Origin: Candidatus Melainabacteria bacterium RIFOXYA2_FULL_32_9
GTDB taxonomy: Bacteria; Cyanobacteriota; Vampirovibrionia; Gastranaerophilales; UBA9579
Direction: 5' to 3'
Assembly (NCBI GenBank): GCA_001784615.1
Contig: MFRQ01000107.1
Location: forward strand, 1 to 37,664
DNA length: 37,664 nucleotides
The position numbers and the translations under genes were made by a program. Numbering within the stretch: the first letter of the stretch is position 1; the number at the start of each line of letters is the position of its first letter. The notes below the pieces were generated by a model. It worked only from the letters and a program-made list of their open reading frames with translations. It was not told the origin of the DNA and did not search any database. Positions 17,265 to 26,161 of the stretch are shown here, piece by piece.

Positions 17265-18905
17265 ATGCACAAAATCAAGTTAAGAGGGATTATCCTGCCA
17301 TTAGTAATAATAATTCTAGGAGCAGTACTATCAATTATAGTAACTTTAATTCCAAAGCTTGTAATTACTATAAAAGTTCCTTTGTTATTAACAGGAGTGT
17401 TTGCTGCTTCTTCTGCAATTAACTTTTTGTTATTCAAAAAGGCTTCCGCTAATCAAGTCGTGGGGCTATCCTTTGCCAATACAATATTTTTTATAATAAT
17501 AACTTTATCGTCCCTGTTTTGCCTTGATATTATCGGAATTAAAGAAATAAACTTTTCATCAAATCTCAATATTAATCCATTTCTTATAATCATAAATTTA
17601 TTAACAAGTACGCTCACTCTATTTTTACTTATCAAACTTGAAGAAAATAAAGTTAATAAGAAATATATCCCAGCGATAACAAATGAATCACCCATAAATA
17701 TTCAAGAGAATAACTCAAAAGAAAATGAGACTGAAATTATCAGTATAAAAAATGCTCTTCAAAATGCTGAGTTAACGTCTTATACTGCTAAAAAATCCGA
17801 TGAACAGACATTTAATGATGATTCTTCTGATAAAAACAATGAAATATCAACTGAAGAATCATTTCTCGAAGATGCTATCATTACAAATTCAACTAATAAC
17901 ACCTTTAATAATAAATGTACAGAACAATCTCTTGATAATAATTTGGGAAATCTTCCTGAAATAAGTTTGGAAAAAAATACAACAGGATACAAAGATAAAA
18001 ATATTTCTCAAAATATGTATAATACGTCCATATTTGAGAATCAAGACCAGTTCATTCCTGAAAATGTACGTTTGGTTGAGAAAGCAGCTCCTAAAAAAGT
18101 AGGGGAAACATCAGCTCACATATCATCTATAGGAAAATTACTGGTTAATTATAAAGATATTGAAAATATTATTGAATTAAATGAATTTTCACAATCTGAA
18201 AATGAAACTGATAATGCAAATATAATTCCAAAAGAACTAGGAGAAAAATTAAAAGAAATCCTTACACAAATAGAGAAAGAATTTCCTCAAATTAAGAATT
18301 CAACTATATCAAATAAAGCAGGTTTCACTATTGCTAGCCTTATCAATGATAACAGAGCAGAACAAACTATAGGGGCACTGGCATCAGGTGCCTTTATGAC
18401 CTCACAGAATTATTTATCCCGACTAAATATAGGACAACCTTTAAAGATATTTTTTGAAACTCAAGTAGATATTCATATATTAATAAAAGTAGAGAACTTT
18501 ATTTTCTATTTCAATTGTAATAAAGAGTTTGAACCAATTAATCATTCATTATTAAGAGATACAATTGAACAAAATGTTTTTTCAAATCAAGATTTATCAG
18601 TTATAAAAAATATAAAAGGCATAACAGAAGCTGCGATTACTGATAAAGACGGTAATCTAATAGGATCTATTAACTCTGAAAACCCTCAAAAGATGGCATC
18701 AATTACTTCCGCTATATTTGAAAACCTAAAAGTATTCATTTCCAACATTCAACCAGCAAAATTAAATAAAATGATAATATTTGCCAGTGAAAAAATAATA
18801 ACTATAAAAAAATACAATGATGCAATTGCATCACTATCAAGTACACTTGAAGGACCTATAACAACATCAGAAAAAATTATTAAAATAGAAGGGTTAATTA
18901 AGTAG
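17265..18905 (+). CDS. Membrane-anchored protein with two Roadblock/LC7-like domains
   Basis: The 546-residue protein starts with four probable transmembrane helices (~8-30, 36-55, 64-88, 104-124). A long polar, Asn/Glu/Ser-rich linker (~130-320) follows. Two C-terminal domains (~328-425 and ~443-546) each show the Roadblock/LC7 order of helix, the strand-turn NSTISNKAGFTIAS or EAAITDKDGNLIGS, a small-residue helix (TIGALASGAFMTSQ; MASITSAIFENLKV), and two final strands. Bacterial Roadblock proteins such as MglB control small Ras-like GTPases and pilus polarity. This gene opens the operon, 16 bases before pilB, so a role in placing or tuning the pilus motor is inferred. The Roadblock call is from pattern only and is the weaker part. 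AAAGGAA precedes the ATG. Confidence 0.7.
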   Translation: MHKIKLRGIILPLVIIILGAVLSIIVTLIPKLVITIKVPLLLTGVFAASSAINFLLFKKASANQVVGLSFANTIFFIIITLSSLFCLDIIGIKEINFSSNLNINPFLIIINLLTSTLTLFLLIKLEENKVNKKYIPAITNESPINIQENNSKENETEIISIKNALQNAELTSYTAKKSDEQTFNDDSSDKNNEISTEESFLEDAIITNSTNNTFNNKCTEQSLDNNLGNLPEISLEKNTTGYKDKNISQNMYNTSIFENQDQFIPENVRLVEKAAPKKVGETSAHISSIGKLLVNYKDIENIIELNEFSQSENETDNANIIPKELGEKLKEILTQIEKEFPQIKNSTISNKAGFTIASLINDNRAEQTIGALASGAFMTSQNYLSRLNIGQPLKIFFETQVDIHILIKVENFIFYFNCNKEFEPINHSLLRDTIEQNVFSNQDLSVIKNIKGITEAAITDKDGNLIGSINSENPQKMASITSAIFENLKVFISNIQPAKLNKMIIFASEKIITIKKYNDAIASLSSTLEGPITTSEKIIKIEGLIK

Positions 18906-18921
18906 GGAATAAATACAGTTT

Positions 18922-20916
18922 ATGATAAAAAATAATCTAAATGATCTTTTGCTGGAAACAGCTATTCTAACCTCAGATCAGCTAAAAAAAGCAATTATAG
19001 AAAAAGATAGAGCAAGAAAGTCACTTTTAGAAGCAATTTGCGATCTTGGATTTGTTTCTAAGGAAAATCTTTATGATCAGCTTAAAACTGCTCTTGAACT
19101 TCAATATGGAGTAAATTTCTTACAATTACACGAAATAGAAATCGATCAAGAGCTACTTAATACGTTTCCTGAAGAATTAATTATTAATAACAAAATTATT
19201 CCGATAAAAAGAAGCGAAAATTTATTTACATTTGCTATGGTCGACCCTGATAATCTGGCAGCAGAAAAAGAAATTAAATATAGATTAAGTGAAATTAAAG
19301 ATTTAAAGATCAAAAAAACCGTAATTCTTGAAGATGATTTCAATAAATTTATAGAAAACCAATTTCCTAAAAAAGAAGAAATTCCTGAGATTATAGAACA
19401 AAGCACTGATGAACTGCTTACATCATTAGGAATTGATCTGGTAGAATCCAGAATTGATGATCTTGATATTGCAGATTTAACAGATTCTGCACAAGAGGCA
19501 CCTATTATTCAGTTAGCAAACAGCATATTAGGAATAGCAATAAGAAGAGGCGTAAGTGACATACACGTAGAACCTCAGGAGAAAGATCTTTTTGTCAGAT
19601 TTAGACAAGATGGGGTTTTAAGTATTTACAAAAAATTACCTAAAAAGATTCAAAATGCACTTATTTCACGATATAAAATTATGTCAGAACTTGATATATC
19701 AGAGCGAAGACTGCCACAAGATGGCAGAATTCGTGTCAAAATAGTAAATAAATTTATTGATTTTCGTGTATCAACATTACCAAGCAAATTTGGTGAAAAA
19801 ATTGTAATGAGAATTTTAGATAAATCAAATATATCTTTTGGATTGGATCAGCTCATTACAAACCAGGAAACCTTAAAAATTGTTCACGAAATGATAAGCA
19901 AACCGTTTGGAATAATCTTCGTAACAGGCCCAACCGGTAGCGGTAAAACAACTACATTGTATAGTGCTTTAAGTGAAAGAAATACTCCTGAAGTAAATAT
20001 ATCTACAGCTGAAGACCCTATAGAATACGATCTTGAAGGAATAACTCAGTCTGAAGTTAATAAATCAATTGGTATGGATTTTGCAAAAATATTAAAAGCG
20101 TTTTTAAGACAAGATCCAGATATAATGCTAGTCGGTGAAACCAGAGACAAAGAAACAGCCAAAATAGCTGTAGAGGCAGCACTTACAGGCCACCTGGTAT
20201 TTACAACACTGCACACAAATGATGCACCAAGCTCAATTATTCGACTTCAGGAAATGGGAATAGAACCATTCCTGGTATCAAGCACAATAATTGGGATAAT
20301 CGCCCAAAGGCTTTTGAGAAAACTATGCCCACACTGTAAAGAAGCATATACACCGGATAAGCAAATCCTTGACTATCTGGGAGTAGGAATGCTTGAAAAT
20401 AAAACATATTATCATGGTATTGGCTGTGAAAAATGTAACGGTACTGGATATAAAGGCCGTATCGGGGCTTATGAAGTCATGAAAATTAATGATGAAATAA
20501 AAGATTTAATTGCAAAAGATGCCAATACTTCAATAATAAAATTTGCTGCCCAACAATCAGGAATGAAAACCTTACTTGAATATAGTTTTGAACTTGCAAG
20601 AGAAGGATTAACTACTTTAGAGGAAGTAATCAGAGTTACACTATCCTCAGATTGCATGTCCTCGGTTTGTCCTGGATGTGGAAGACCTATCGGAGATGAA
20701 TTTTATAAATGTCCATTCTGTCAATACGAACTCAAAAAGATTTGTCCACGCTGCAAAGTTATTATACAAGAAGGATGGATATCTTGCGCAAAATGCGGTT
20801 TAAAATTATTAGATCATAAAGCCGATACTACTTGTAACAATTGCGATGGTGAAGTATCATTAGAAATGCACGAATGTCCTTGGTGTTGTCAGCCTATTTC
20901 CAATAACAATGTATAA
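18922..20916 (+). CDS. pilB: PilB-type pilus assembly ATPase with three C-terminal zinc ribbons
   Basis: This hexameric cytoplasmic ATPase drives type IV pilus extension. The N-terminal GspE/PilB domain (~1-150) leads to the motor: GPTGSGKTTTLYSAL (Walker A), TAEDPIEYDLEGITQSEVN (Asp box), DPDIMLVGETRD (Walker B) and HLVFTTLHTND (His box). The usual LCPHC...CEKCNGTG metal site of the family follows. Unusually, an additional ~82 residues (583-664) carry three more CxxC pairs of pairs: CPGC/CPFC, CPRC/CAKC, CNNC/CPWC. These are three zinc ribbons in tandem, and the typical ~560-residue PilB has none. No ideal Shine-Dalgarno (AGGGAA 13 bases upstream). Pil order is Roadblock-pilB-pilT-pilC. Confidence 0.95.
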   Translation: MIKNNLNDLLLETAILTSDQLKKAIIEKDRARKSLLEAICDLGFVSKENLYDQLKTALELQYGVNFLQLHEIEIDQELLNTFPEELIINNKIIPIKRSENLFTFAMVDPDNLAAEKEIKYRLSEIKDLKIKKTVILEDDFNKFIENQFPKKEEIPEIIEQSTDELLTSLGIDLVESRIDDLDIADLTDSAQEAPIIQLANSILGIAIRRGVSDIHVEPQEKDLFVRFRQDGVLSIYKKLPKKIQNALISRYKIMSELDISERRLPQDGRIRVKIVNKFIDFRVSTLPSKFGEKIVMRILDKSNISFGLDQLITNQETLKIVHEMISKPFGIIFVTGPTGSGKTTTLYSALSERNTPEVNISTAEDPIEYDLEGITQSEVNKSIGMDFAKILKAFLRQDPDIMLVGETRDKETAKIAVEAALTGHLVFTTLHTNDAPSSIIRLQEMGIEPFLVSSTIIGIIAQRLLRKLCPHCKEAYTPDKQILDYLGVGMLENKTYYHGIGCEKCNGTGYKGRIGAYEVMKINDEIKDLIAKDANTSIIKFAAQQSGMKTLLEYSFELAREGLTTLEEVIRVTLSSDCMSSVCPGCGRPIGDEFYKCPFCQYELKKICPRCKVIIQEGWISCAKCGLKLLDHKADTTCNNCDGEVSLEMHECPWCCQPISNNNV

Positions 20917-20937
20917 TTAATGTTGAGGAATAAATTT

Positions 20938-22020
20938 ATGTCATTAGATGATCTGCTTAAGGTTGTATTTCAAAAAGGTGGGAGTGACTTACATATTTCA
21001 GTTGGATTACCTCCCATCATAAGAATAGACGGCAAATTAATTAGAACCGATCATCCTCCACTCACAAAAGAAGATGTTAATGGGCTAATTTTTAGCATGT
21101 TAACAAACGAACAAAGAAGAACTTTGGAGCAAAACTGGGAACTGGATTGCAGTTATGGAGTTCAGGATATTGGACGATTCAGGGTTAACGTTTATAAAGA
21201 AAGAGGTAGTTATGGTGCGGCTCTTCGTTCTATCCCTACTCAACCACCATCTTTCAATGAATTAGGTCTACCAAGCATAATCAGAGAAGTAGCAGAACGC
21301 CCCAGAGGTTTAATACTAGTAACCGGACCTACAGGTAGCGGTAAATCTACTACACTGGCTGCAATGATAGACTTCATTAACAGCAATAAAACAGAGCATA
21401 TTATTACAATTGAAGACCCAATAGAATATATTCACAATTCAAAAAGAAGCGTTGTCCACCAAAGAGAGTTAGGAGAAGATACAAGAAGTTTTAATAACGC
21501 ATTAAGAGCTGCTCTTCGTGAAGATCCGGATATAATCCTGGTTGGTGAGATGAGAGACCTTGAAACTATACAGCTAGCATTAACAGCAGCTGAAACAGGT
21601 CACCTTGTAATGGGAACATTACACACATCATCTGCAAGTCAAACTGTTGACCGTATAGTTGACGTGTTTTCTGCTGAACAGCAACAACAAATTAGAATTC
21701 AGCTATCTAACAGTTTAATTGCAGTATTCAGCCAAACACTTATCCCAAAAGTTCAGCCAGATGGCCAGAAAAAGGGTAGAGCACTTGCTCAAGAAATTAT
21801 GGTTGTCACACCTGCTATTGCAAACTTAATTAGAGAAGGCAAAACTGCTCAGATATACTCTGCAATTCAAACTGGTGGAATGCATAAAATGCAAACTCTT
21901 GAGTCATCTCTTAAAGAACTGTATCAAAAGAACCTTATCACTCAAGAAGATGCTATAGCTAAAACAAGCAGGCCTGAAGATTTTAAACGTATGATTGGTG
22001 GTTTTGCCCCCACAATGTAA
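20938..22020 (+). CDS. pilT: PilT, type IV pilus retraction ATPase
   Basis: A 360-residue ATPase that powers pilus disassembly and twitching motility. N-terminal PAS-like part (GGSDLHISVGLPPIIRIDG), then Walker A GPTGSGKSTTLAAM, TIEDPIEYIH, Walker B DPDIILVGEMRD, HLVMGTLHTSSA, and the PilT signature ANLIREGKTAQIYSAIQTG near the C-terminus. I choose the ATG at 20938, which gives the standard PilT N-terminus and has GAGG about 10 bases upstream. An ATG at 20920 would put that Shine-Dalgarno inside the gene. It follows pilB by 21 bases. Confidence 0.96.
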   Translation: MSLDDLLKVVFQKGGSDLHISVGLPPIIRIDGKLIRTDHPPLTKEDVNGLIFSMLTNEQRRTLEQNWELDCSYGVQDIGRFRVNVYKERGSYGAALRSIPTQPPSFNELGLPSIIREVAERPRGLILVTGPTGSGKSTTLAAMIDFINSNKTEHIITIEDPIEYIHNSKRSVVHQRELGEDTRSFNNALRAALREDPDIILVGEMRDLETIQLALTAAETGHLVMGTLHTSSASQTVDRIVDVFSAEQQQQIRIQLSNSLIAVFSQTLIPKVQPDGQKKGRALAQEIMVVTPAIANLIREGKTAQIYSAIQTGGMHKMQTLESSLKELYQKNLITQEDAIAKTSRPEDFKRMIGGFAPTM

Positions 22021-22029
22021 GATTGATAG

Positions 22030-22061
22030 CCTAATGTTAGTAATCACTTACTAATTTTAGG
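22030..22061 (+). promoter_or_regulatory. Intercistronic hairpin between pilT and pilC
   Basis: CCTAA and TTAGTAA pair with TTACTAA and TTAGG, 12 pairs with one two-base internal loop and a TCAC tip. Only a short T-rich stretch follows, so it may be an RNA processing or partial attenuation site rather than a full terminator. Confidence 0.45.
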
Positions 22062-22111
22062 TTAATTTTACAATTAATACTTCCTAAGATTAAATAAACA
22101 AGGAGTAACTT

Positions 22112-23344
22112 ATGCCTCAGTTTCAGTATAAAGCAAGAGATGGACAGGGAACATTACATAAAAATACAATAATATCTGAAAATGAAACCTTGGCAAGAAA
22201 TCAATTAGCAGAAAAAGGACTCTGGGTAATTGAGATTTCAAATGCAGATGTAAAAACAAAAAACTTCCTTGATTTTGAACTTGATGGACTGCTTGCAGGG
22301 TTAACTGGCGTAGGATTAAAAGACCTTGTTGTATTTTGCAGGCAATTTTCTGTTCTGGTTAATTCCGGTGTAGCTATGATGAAAACTCTTACAATTCTGG
22401 CTGAACAGGCAGAAAATCCAAAATTTTCATCAATTTTAAAAGATATAAAAAATCAAGTAGAAAGAGGAATAAACCTGTCAGATTCATTTGCAAAACATCC
22501 AAAAGTGTTTGACAACTTATTTATCAATATGATAAAAGCAGGTGAAACTGGTGGTGTACTTGATGATGTCCTAAACCGACTTGCTAAATTTCTGGAAGAC
22601 AGAGCAAAACTTACTAATAAAGTAAAATCAGCAATGACTTATCCGACTGTGGTTACTATTCTTGCTACTATAATATTCTTTGTTATGCTTACAGTTATTC
22701 TTCCTAAATTTTCAGAAATATTTGAGCGTTTAGGAAGTGAATTACCTGCTTATACACAAACGTTAATCCATATAAGCAATGTTTTAAGATCACCATGGCT
22801 TCTGCTAATCATTTTCTTAATTGGCTGCTCAGCATACGGATTTAAGAAAATGTACTCTATTGAGAAAGGCAGATATATCATAGATAAAATAAGCCTAAAA
22901 TTGCCTGTATTTGGTGTTCTAATACAAAAAGTAGCCGTTGCAAGGTTTACAAGAACCTTAGGAACATTAATTAAAAGTGGTGTACCTATATTGACATCGC
23001 TGGAAATAGTTGAAGAAGCATCAGGAAACGCAGTTTTATCAAGAGTTGTCAGAGAAGTATATGAAGAGGTAAAACAGGGTGGCACAATAAATGCACCTCT
23101 AGAAAGATCCAAGGTTTTCCCTCCAATGGTAGTTTCTATGATTGCTGTTGGTGAAGAAACCGGAGAATTAGACTCAATGTTATCTAAAATCGCAGATTTT
23201 TACGACTCAGAAGTAGAAGCAGCAGTTGAAGCTTTAACATCCCTTCTAGAACCAATAATGATGGTGTTTCTAGGTGGCATGGTCGGCGCTGTAATTGTTG
23301 GCATGTATCTGCCTATGTTCAAAATGTTTGATGCTGTTAAATAA
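22112..23344 (+). CDS. pilC: PilC, inner-membrane platform protein of type IV pili
   Basis: A 410-residue GspF-family membrane protein that anchors the assembly ATPase. The N-terminus FQYKARDGQGTLHK is typical. Two GspF repeats are visible (~70-190 with FCRQFSVLVNSGVAMMKTL and GETGGVLDDVLNRLA; ~275-400 with FTRTLGTLIKSGVPILTSL and GEETGELDSMLSKIA). Hydrophobic helices follow each (YPTVVTILATIIFFVMLTVI; LEPIMMVFLGGMVGAVIVGM), plus a third near residue 230. CAAGGAG precedes the ATG. It ends the operon; no pilin or PilM-Q gene follows. Confidence 0.96.
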   Translation: MPQFQYKARDGQGTLHKNTIISENETLARNQLAEKGLWVIEISNADVKTKNFLDFELDGLLAGLTGVGLKDLVVFCRQFSVLVNSGVAMMKTLTILAEQAENPKFSSILKDIKNQVERGINLSDSFAKHPKVFDNLFINMIKAGETGGVLDDVLNRLAKFLEDRAKLTNKVKSAMTYPTVVTILATIIFFVMLTVILPKFSEIFERLGSELPAYTQTLIHISNVLRSPWLLLIIFLIGCSAYGFKKMYSIEKGRYIIDKISLKLPVFGVLIQKVAVARFTRTLGTLIKSGVPILTSLEIVEEASGNAVLSRVVREVYEEVKQGGTINAPLERSKVFPPMVVSMIAVGEETGELDSMLSKIADFYDSEVEAAVEALTSLLEPIMMVFLGGMVGAVIVGMYLPMFKMFDAVK

Positions 23345-23387
23345 TTAGCTAAAAACTGTTTCAATACAAGTAATATGATAACTTCTA

Positions 23388-23426
23388 AAAGTAACGAAAC
23401 ACCTAAATTAGGTGTTTCGTTACTTT
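23388..23426. terminator. Bidirectional terminator hairpin between pilC and rplI
   Basis: A 39-base near-perfect palindrome: 19 bases on each side of a central A, with core AACGAAACACC/GGTGTTTCGTT. It lies between convergent genes and ends both transcripts. Confidence 0.85.
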
Positions 23427-23446
23427 ATTATTAAGCCTAAATGTTA

Positions 23447-23917
23447 TTAAGCTTCTTCTCTAATAATTTCTGAAGCAGCAACAACAACAGATATGTTTAC
23501 TGATACTTTAGAAGTTAATTTCACAACCATTTTGTATTCACCAACATGGTTTATTGGATTATTTAATGAAATATTTCTTCTATCAACTTCTATTCCTGAT
23601 TTTTCCTTGATTTCATCAGCCAATCTGCGTGTAGTTATTGCACCAAATAATTTACCATTCTCACCAGCTTTAGCATGAATATCAATTTGACCAAGAGCTT
23701 TAATTTTTTCAGCTTGCTCTAAAGCTTCTTGGTGAAGTTTTTCAGCTTTAGCTTTAATTCTAGCTATGTTTTGCTCTCTATTTTTTAGAGCGCCCTCAGT
23801 TGCAGCTTCTGCTAATTTTTTTGGTAAAAGGTAATTTCTAGCATAACCATCTGCTACATCTACTATATCTCCTGACTCACCCAGAGATTGTACGTCCTTT
23901 GTAAGTAAAACTTTCAT
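23447..23917 (-). CDS. rplI: 50S ribosomal protein bL9
   Basis: A 156-residue L9 with the N-terminal rRNA-binding domain (MKVLLTKDVQSLGESGDIV, DVADGYARNYLLPKKLA), the long connecting helix (~45-77) and C-terminal domain with NGKLFGAITTRRLADEI. Slightly longer than the common ~148-residue form. AGGAGG precedes the ATG. The gene abuts the GNAT stop codon, so translation is probably coupled. The usual neighbours rpsF, ssb and rpsR are absent here. Confidence 0.98.
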   Translation of the reverse strand: MKVLLTKDVQSLGESGDIVDVADGYARNYLLPKKLAEAATEGALKNREQNIARIKAKAEKLHQEALEQAEKIKALGQIDIHAKAGENGKLFGAITTRRLADEIKEKSGIEVDRRNISLNNPINHVGEYKMVVKLTSKVSVNISVVVAASEIIREEA

Positions 23918-24394
23918 TCATTCCTCCTGTTTTTCTTTATCTCTAAATCTTCCATTTTTATATCTATACATTCCAACTACTTTATTAAAATTAGTTTCAA
24001 AACCCAATTTACTATAAAAATCTTTTTTTGCCCACTCAGCATATAAAGTAATTAAAGATATATCACAATCGTCAAGTTTAGTCAGCATGGATTTTAGAAT
24101 TAACTTTCCAACACCTTGCTTCTGGTATATGGGTTTAACTGCAACATCCCATATTGTAACATTAAAAACACCATCGCCAGTTGCCCTCGCAATTCCGATT
24201 AACGTTTCTTCATCCCAAGCAGTAACAACTAATACACTATTGTTTAAAGAATTTTTTATATCCTGAATGTCCCTGTACTGCCAACCTATAGATATATATA
24301 AATCCTGAATGAGTTCTGACGATATGTCTTTATCATATTTAATTTTAATTTTATCCAGATTAATTTCTTTTTTACCTGAAACCAGTTTAAACAT
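23918..24394 (-). CDS. GNAT-family N-acetyltransferase
   Basis: This 158-residue protein transfers an acetyl group from acetyl-CoA; the substrate is unknown. GNAT features are VVTAWDEETLIGIARA (strand pair), IWDVAVKPIYQKQGVGKLIL (acetyl-CoA pyrophosphate loop, Q-x-x-G-V-G), and a C-terminal FYSKLGFETNF. Its stop directly precedes the rplI start. This placement hints at a ribosomal-protein or tRNA-related acetyltransferase, but nothing in the sequence proves that. Confidence 0.9.
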   Translation of the reverse strand: MFKLVSGKKEINLDKIKIKYDKDISSELIQDLYISIGWQYRDIQDIKNSLNNSVLVVTAWDEETLIGIARATGDGVFNVTIWDVAVKPIYQKQGVGKLILKSMLTKLDDCDISLITLYAEWAKKDFYSKLGFETNFNKVVGMYRYKNGRFRDKEKQEE

Positions 24395-24475
24395 TAGTCA
24401 ATACAAAAGCCCCCAAATCTAAGCAACATAAATCTCTCATTTCAGACTAATGAAAGATAAAATTATAAAATTCTA

Positions 24476-24589
24476 AATAAAGCTTTAAGTGGGACTCCAA
24501 CGTTAATTAATAACTTTAAGCTAAGTTTATCAGCTATAAAGACACCAAGCGTTAACTTAAGTTGGTTGATATTATCACCAAGCTTTATT
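24476..24589. repeat. Weak inverted repeat upstream of GNAT gene
   Basis: AATAAAGCTT (24476-24485) and AAGCTTTATT (24580-24589) are perfect 10-bp inverted repeats about 114 bases end to end. Inside, CACCAAGC occurs twice (24543 and 24576) and AACTTAAGTT (24554-24563) is a palindrome. The right end overlaps the stop of the rRNA methyltransferase gene. It could be a degenerate mobile element or terminator structure. Confidence 0.3.
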
Positions 24590-25958
24590 CTCGTTTTAAT
24601 ACAACAATTGATTCTATATGGTAAGTATGACAAAACATATCAATCGGTTGGGCATACTCGGGAATAAAACCGCTTTTCATTAATAGTTTGATATCCCTAG
24701 CTAAGGTGGTTGGATTACAACTTACATATATAATAAACTTATTGGTTAATCTTGCTACAGCATCAATAGCAACATCAGAGCAGCCTTTTCTTGGAGGATC
24801 CAGTATAGTTACATCAAAATTACTAGTTTGCTCTATTAAATCCTGCAAGACACGGTCTGCGTTACCTTCAAGAATATCTATATCAGCATCATTTTCTGAC
24901 TTATTTAACTTAATATTTTCCCTGACATCGCTGACTGCATTTGAATTTTCTTCAATTGCAGTGATTTTTGCAGCCAAATCTTTTAGCCATATGGAAAAAG
25001 TACCAACTCCCGCATATACATCAAGTATTGTTGGATTTTCTACCCTTTTCTTTATAATTTTATGAACTTCATTAAATATCTTAACCGCAGCAGCTGGATT
25101 TACCTGAAAAAAGCTACCCGCTGAGATCTTAAATTTTTTCCCTTCAAGATTTTCTTCTATATAATCCCTGCCACAAGCAAGCTCTGTTTTGTAAGACATA
25201 ATGATATTTGTTCCAGATGTATTAAAATTAACCAGCACTCCGGCAATTTCTTTAAAATTATCCTGTACACTTTTGCAAAGCTGTTTTAGTTTATCAGGTA
25301 TATCAAGAGAATTTATCACTACTATCAATAGCAAATTCTTATGGGATTGGCTATATCTATACACCAAATGCCTGATTAAGCCTTTCCCGGTTTTCTCATT
25401 ATATGCAGTTAGATTTAATTCTTGAGCTTTTTCCCTTGTAAACTGTGTAATTTGATTGATGATTTCAGGTTGTATAGGGCAAAATTTAATATTTACTATT
25501 TCATGAGTGCCTTTTTTATAATATCCAGCTAAAATTCTCTTTGAAACTTTAGTTTGCTGAACTGGAAACTGAATTTTACAACGATATTCGAGATTACAGT
25601 CACTTGAAATAACATCATGAACAGGAATATCGATATTCGCAATTTTTTTCAGACTTTCTTCAACAATCTTTTTCTTAGCTCTTAATTGCTCCTTATAGTC
25701 TATATGTAACCACTGGCATCCACCACAAACTTTAGCCAAAGAGCATACAGGACTTATACGATACTCAGAAGGCTTGATAATTTCCTGAATTATTCCTCGA
25801 GCATAATTCTTCTTTACAGAGACAATCTCAATTTTAAGATAATCACCAGGAACAGAATCAGGAACAAAAACTGTTATGCCATTCAGCCTACCTATTCCCT
25901 CCCCGCCATAAGCAAGGGTTTCAATATTAATCTCGAATAAATCACCTTTTTTAAACAT
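24585..25958 (-). CDS. RumA/RlmD-type rRNA (uracil-5-)-methyltransferase
   Basis: A TrmA/RumA-family SAM methyltransferase that makes 5-methyluridine in 23S rRNA (or tRNA). An N-terminal TRAM domain (GDLFEINIETLAYGGEGIGR, then VFVPDSVPGD) is followed by a 4Fe-4S motif with CSLAKVCGGCQW and a later CPIQ cysteine. A Rossmann core has LDVYAGVGTFSIWL, then LDPPRKGC with the ligand region, and the catalytic cysteine in YVSCNPTTLARD. The family has several paralogues, so U747/U1939/U54 specificity cannot be told. I prefer the ATG at 25958 (457 residues) over a GTG at 25994, because it begins at the TRAM domain. Neither has a good Shine-Dalgarno. Confidence 0.92.
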   Translation of the reverse strand: MFKKGDLFEINIETLAYGGEGIGRLNGITVFVPDSVPGDYLKIEIVSVKKNYARGIIQEIIKPSEYRISPVCSLAKVCGGCQWLHIDYKEQLRAKKKIVEESLKKIANIDIPVHDVISSDCNLEYRCKIQFPVQQTKVSKRILAGYYKKGTHEIVNIKFCPIQPEIINQITQFTREKAQELNLTAYNEKTGKGLIRHLVYRYSQSHKNLLLIVVINSLDIPDKLKQLCKSVQDNFKEIAGVLVNFNTSGTNIIMSYKTELACGRDYIEENLEGKKFKISAGSFFQVNPAAAVKIFNEVHKIIKKRVENPTILDVYAGVGTFSIWLKDLAAKITAIEENSNAVSDVRENIKLNKSENDADIDILEGNADRVLQDLIEQTSNFDVTILDPPRKGCSDVAIDAVARLTNKFIIYVSCNPTTLARDIKLLMKSGFIPEYAQPIDMFCHTYHIESIVVLKRE

Positions 25959-26161
25959 ATTAAGCACTAAAAAACTTTTTCTTACACTATTCACATTTTT
26001 ATATTATAATCGACCTGAAAAAAATAAACTCTGTTATTTAAAAATTCCTATATATAACAAAATTTATTAATATTTTGTAACAATTCAAGTAAAAAATAAC
26101 AACTTTTTGGCTTTATAAGTTTTTAATCATCAGATCAAAGTTTAAATAAGGAGAGTGTTAA

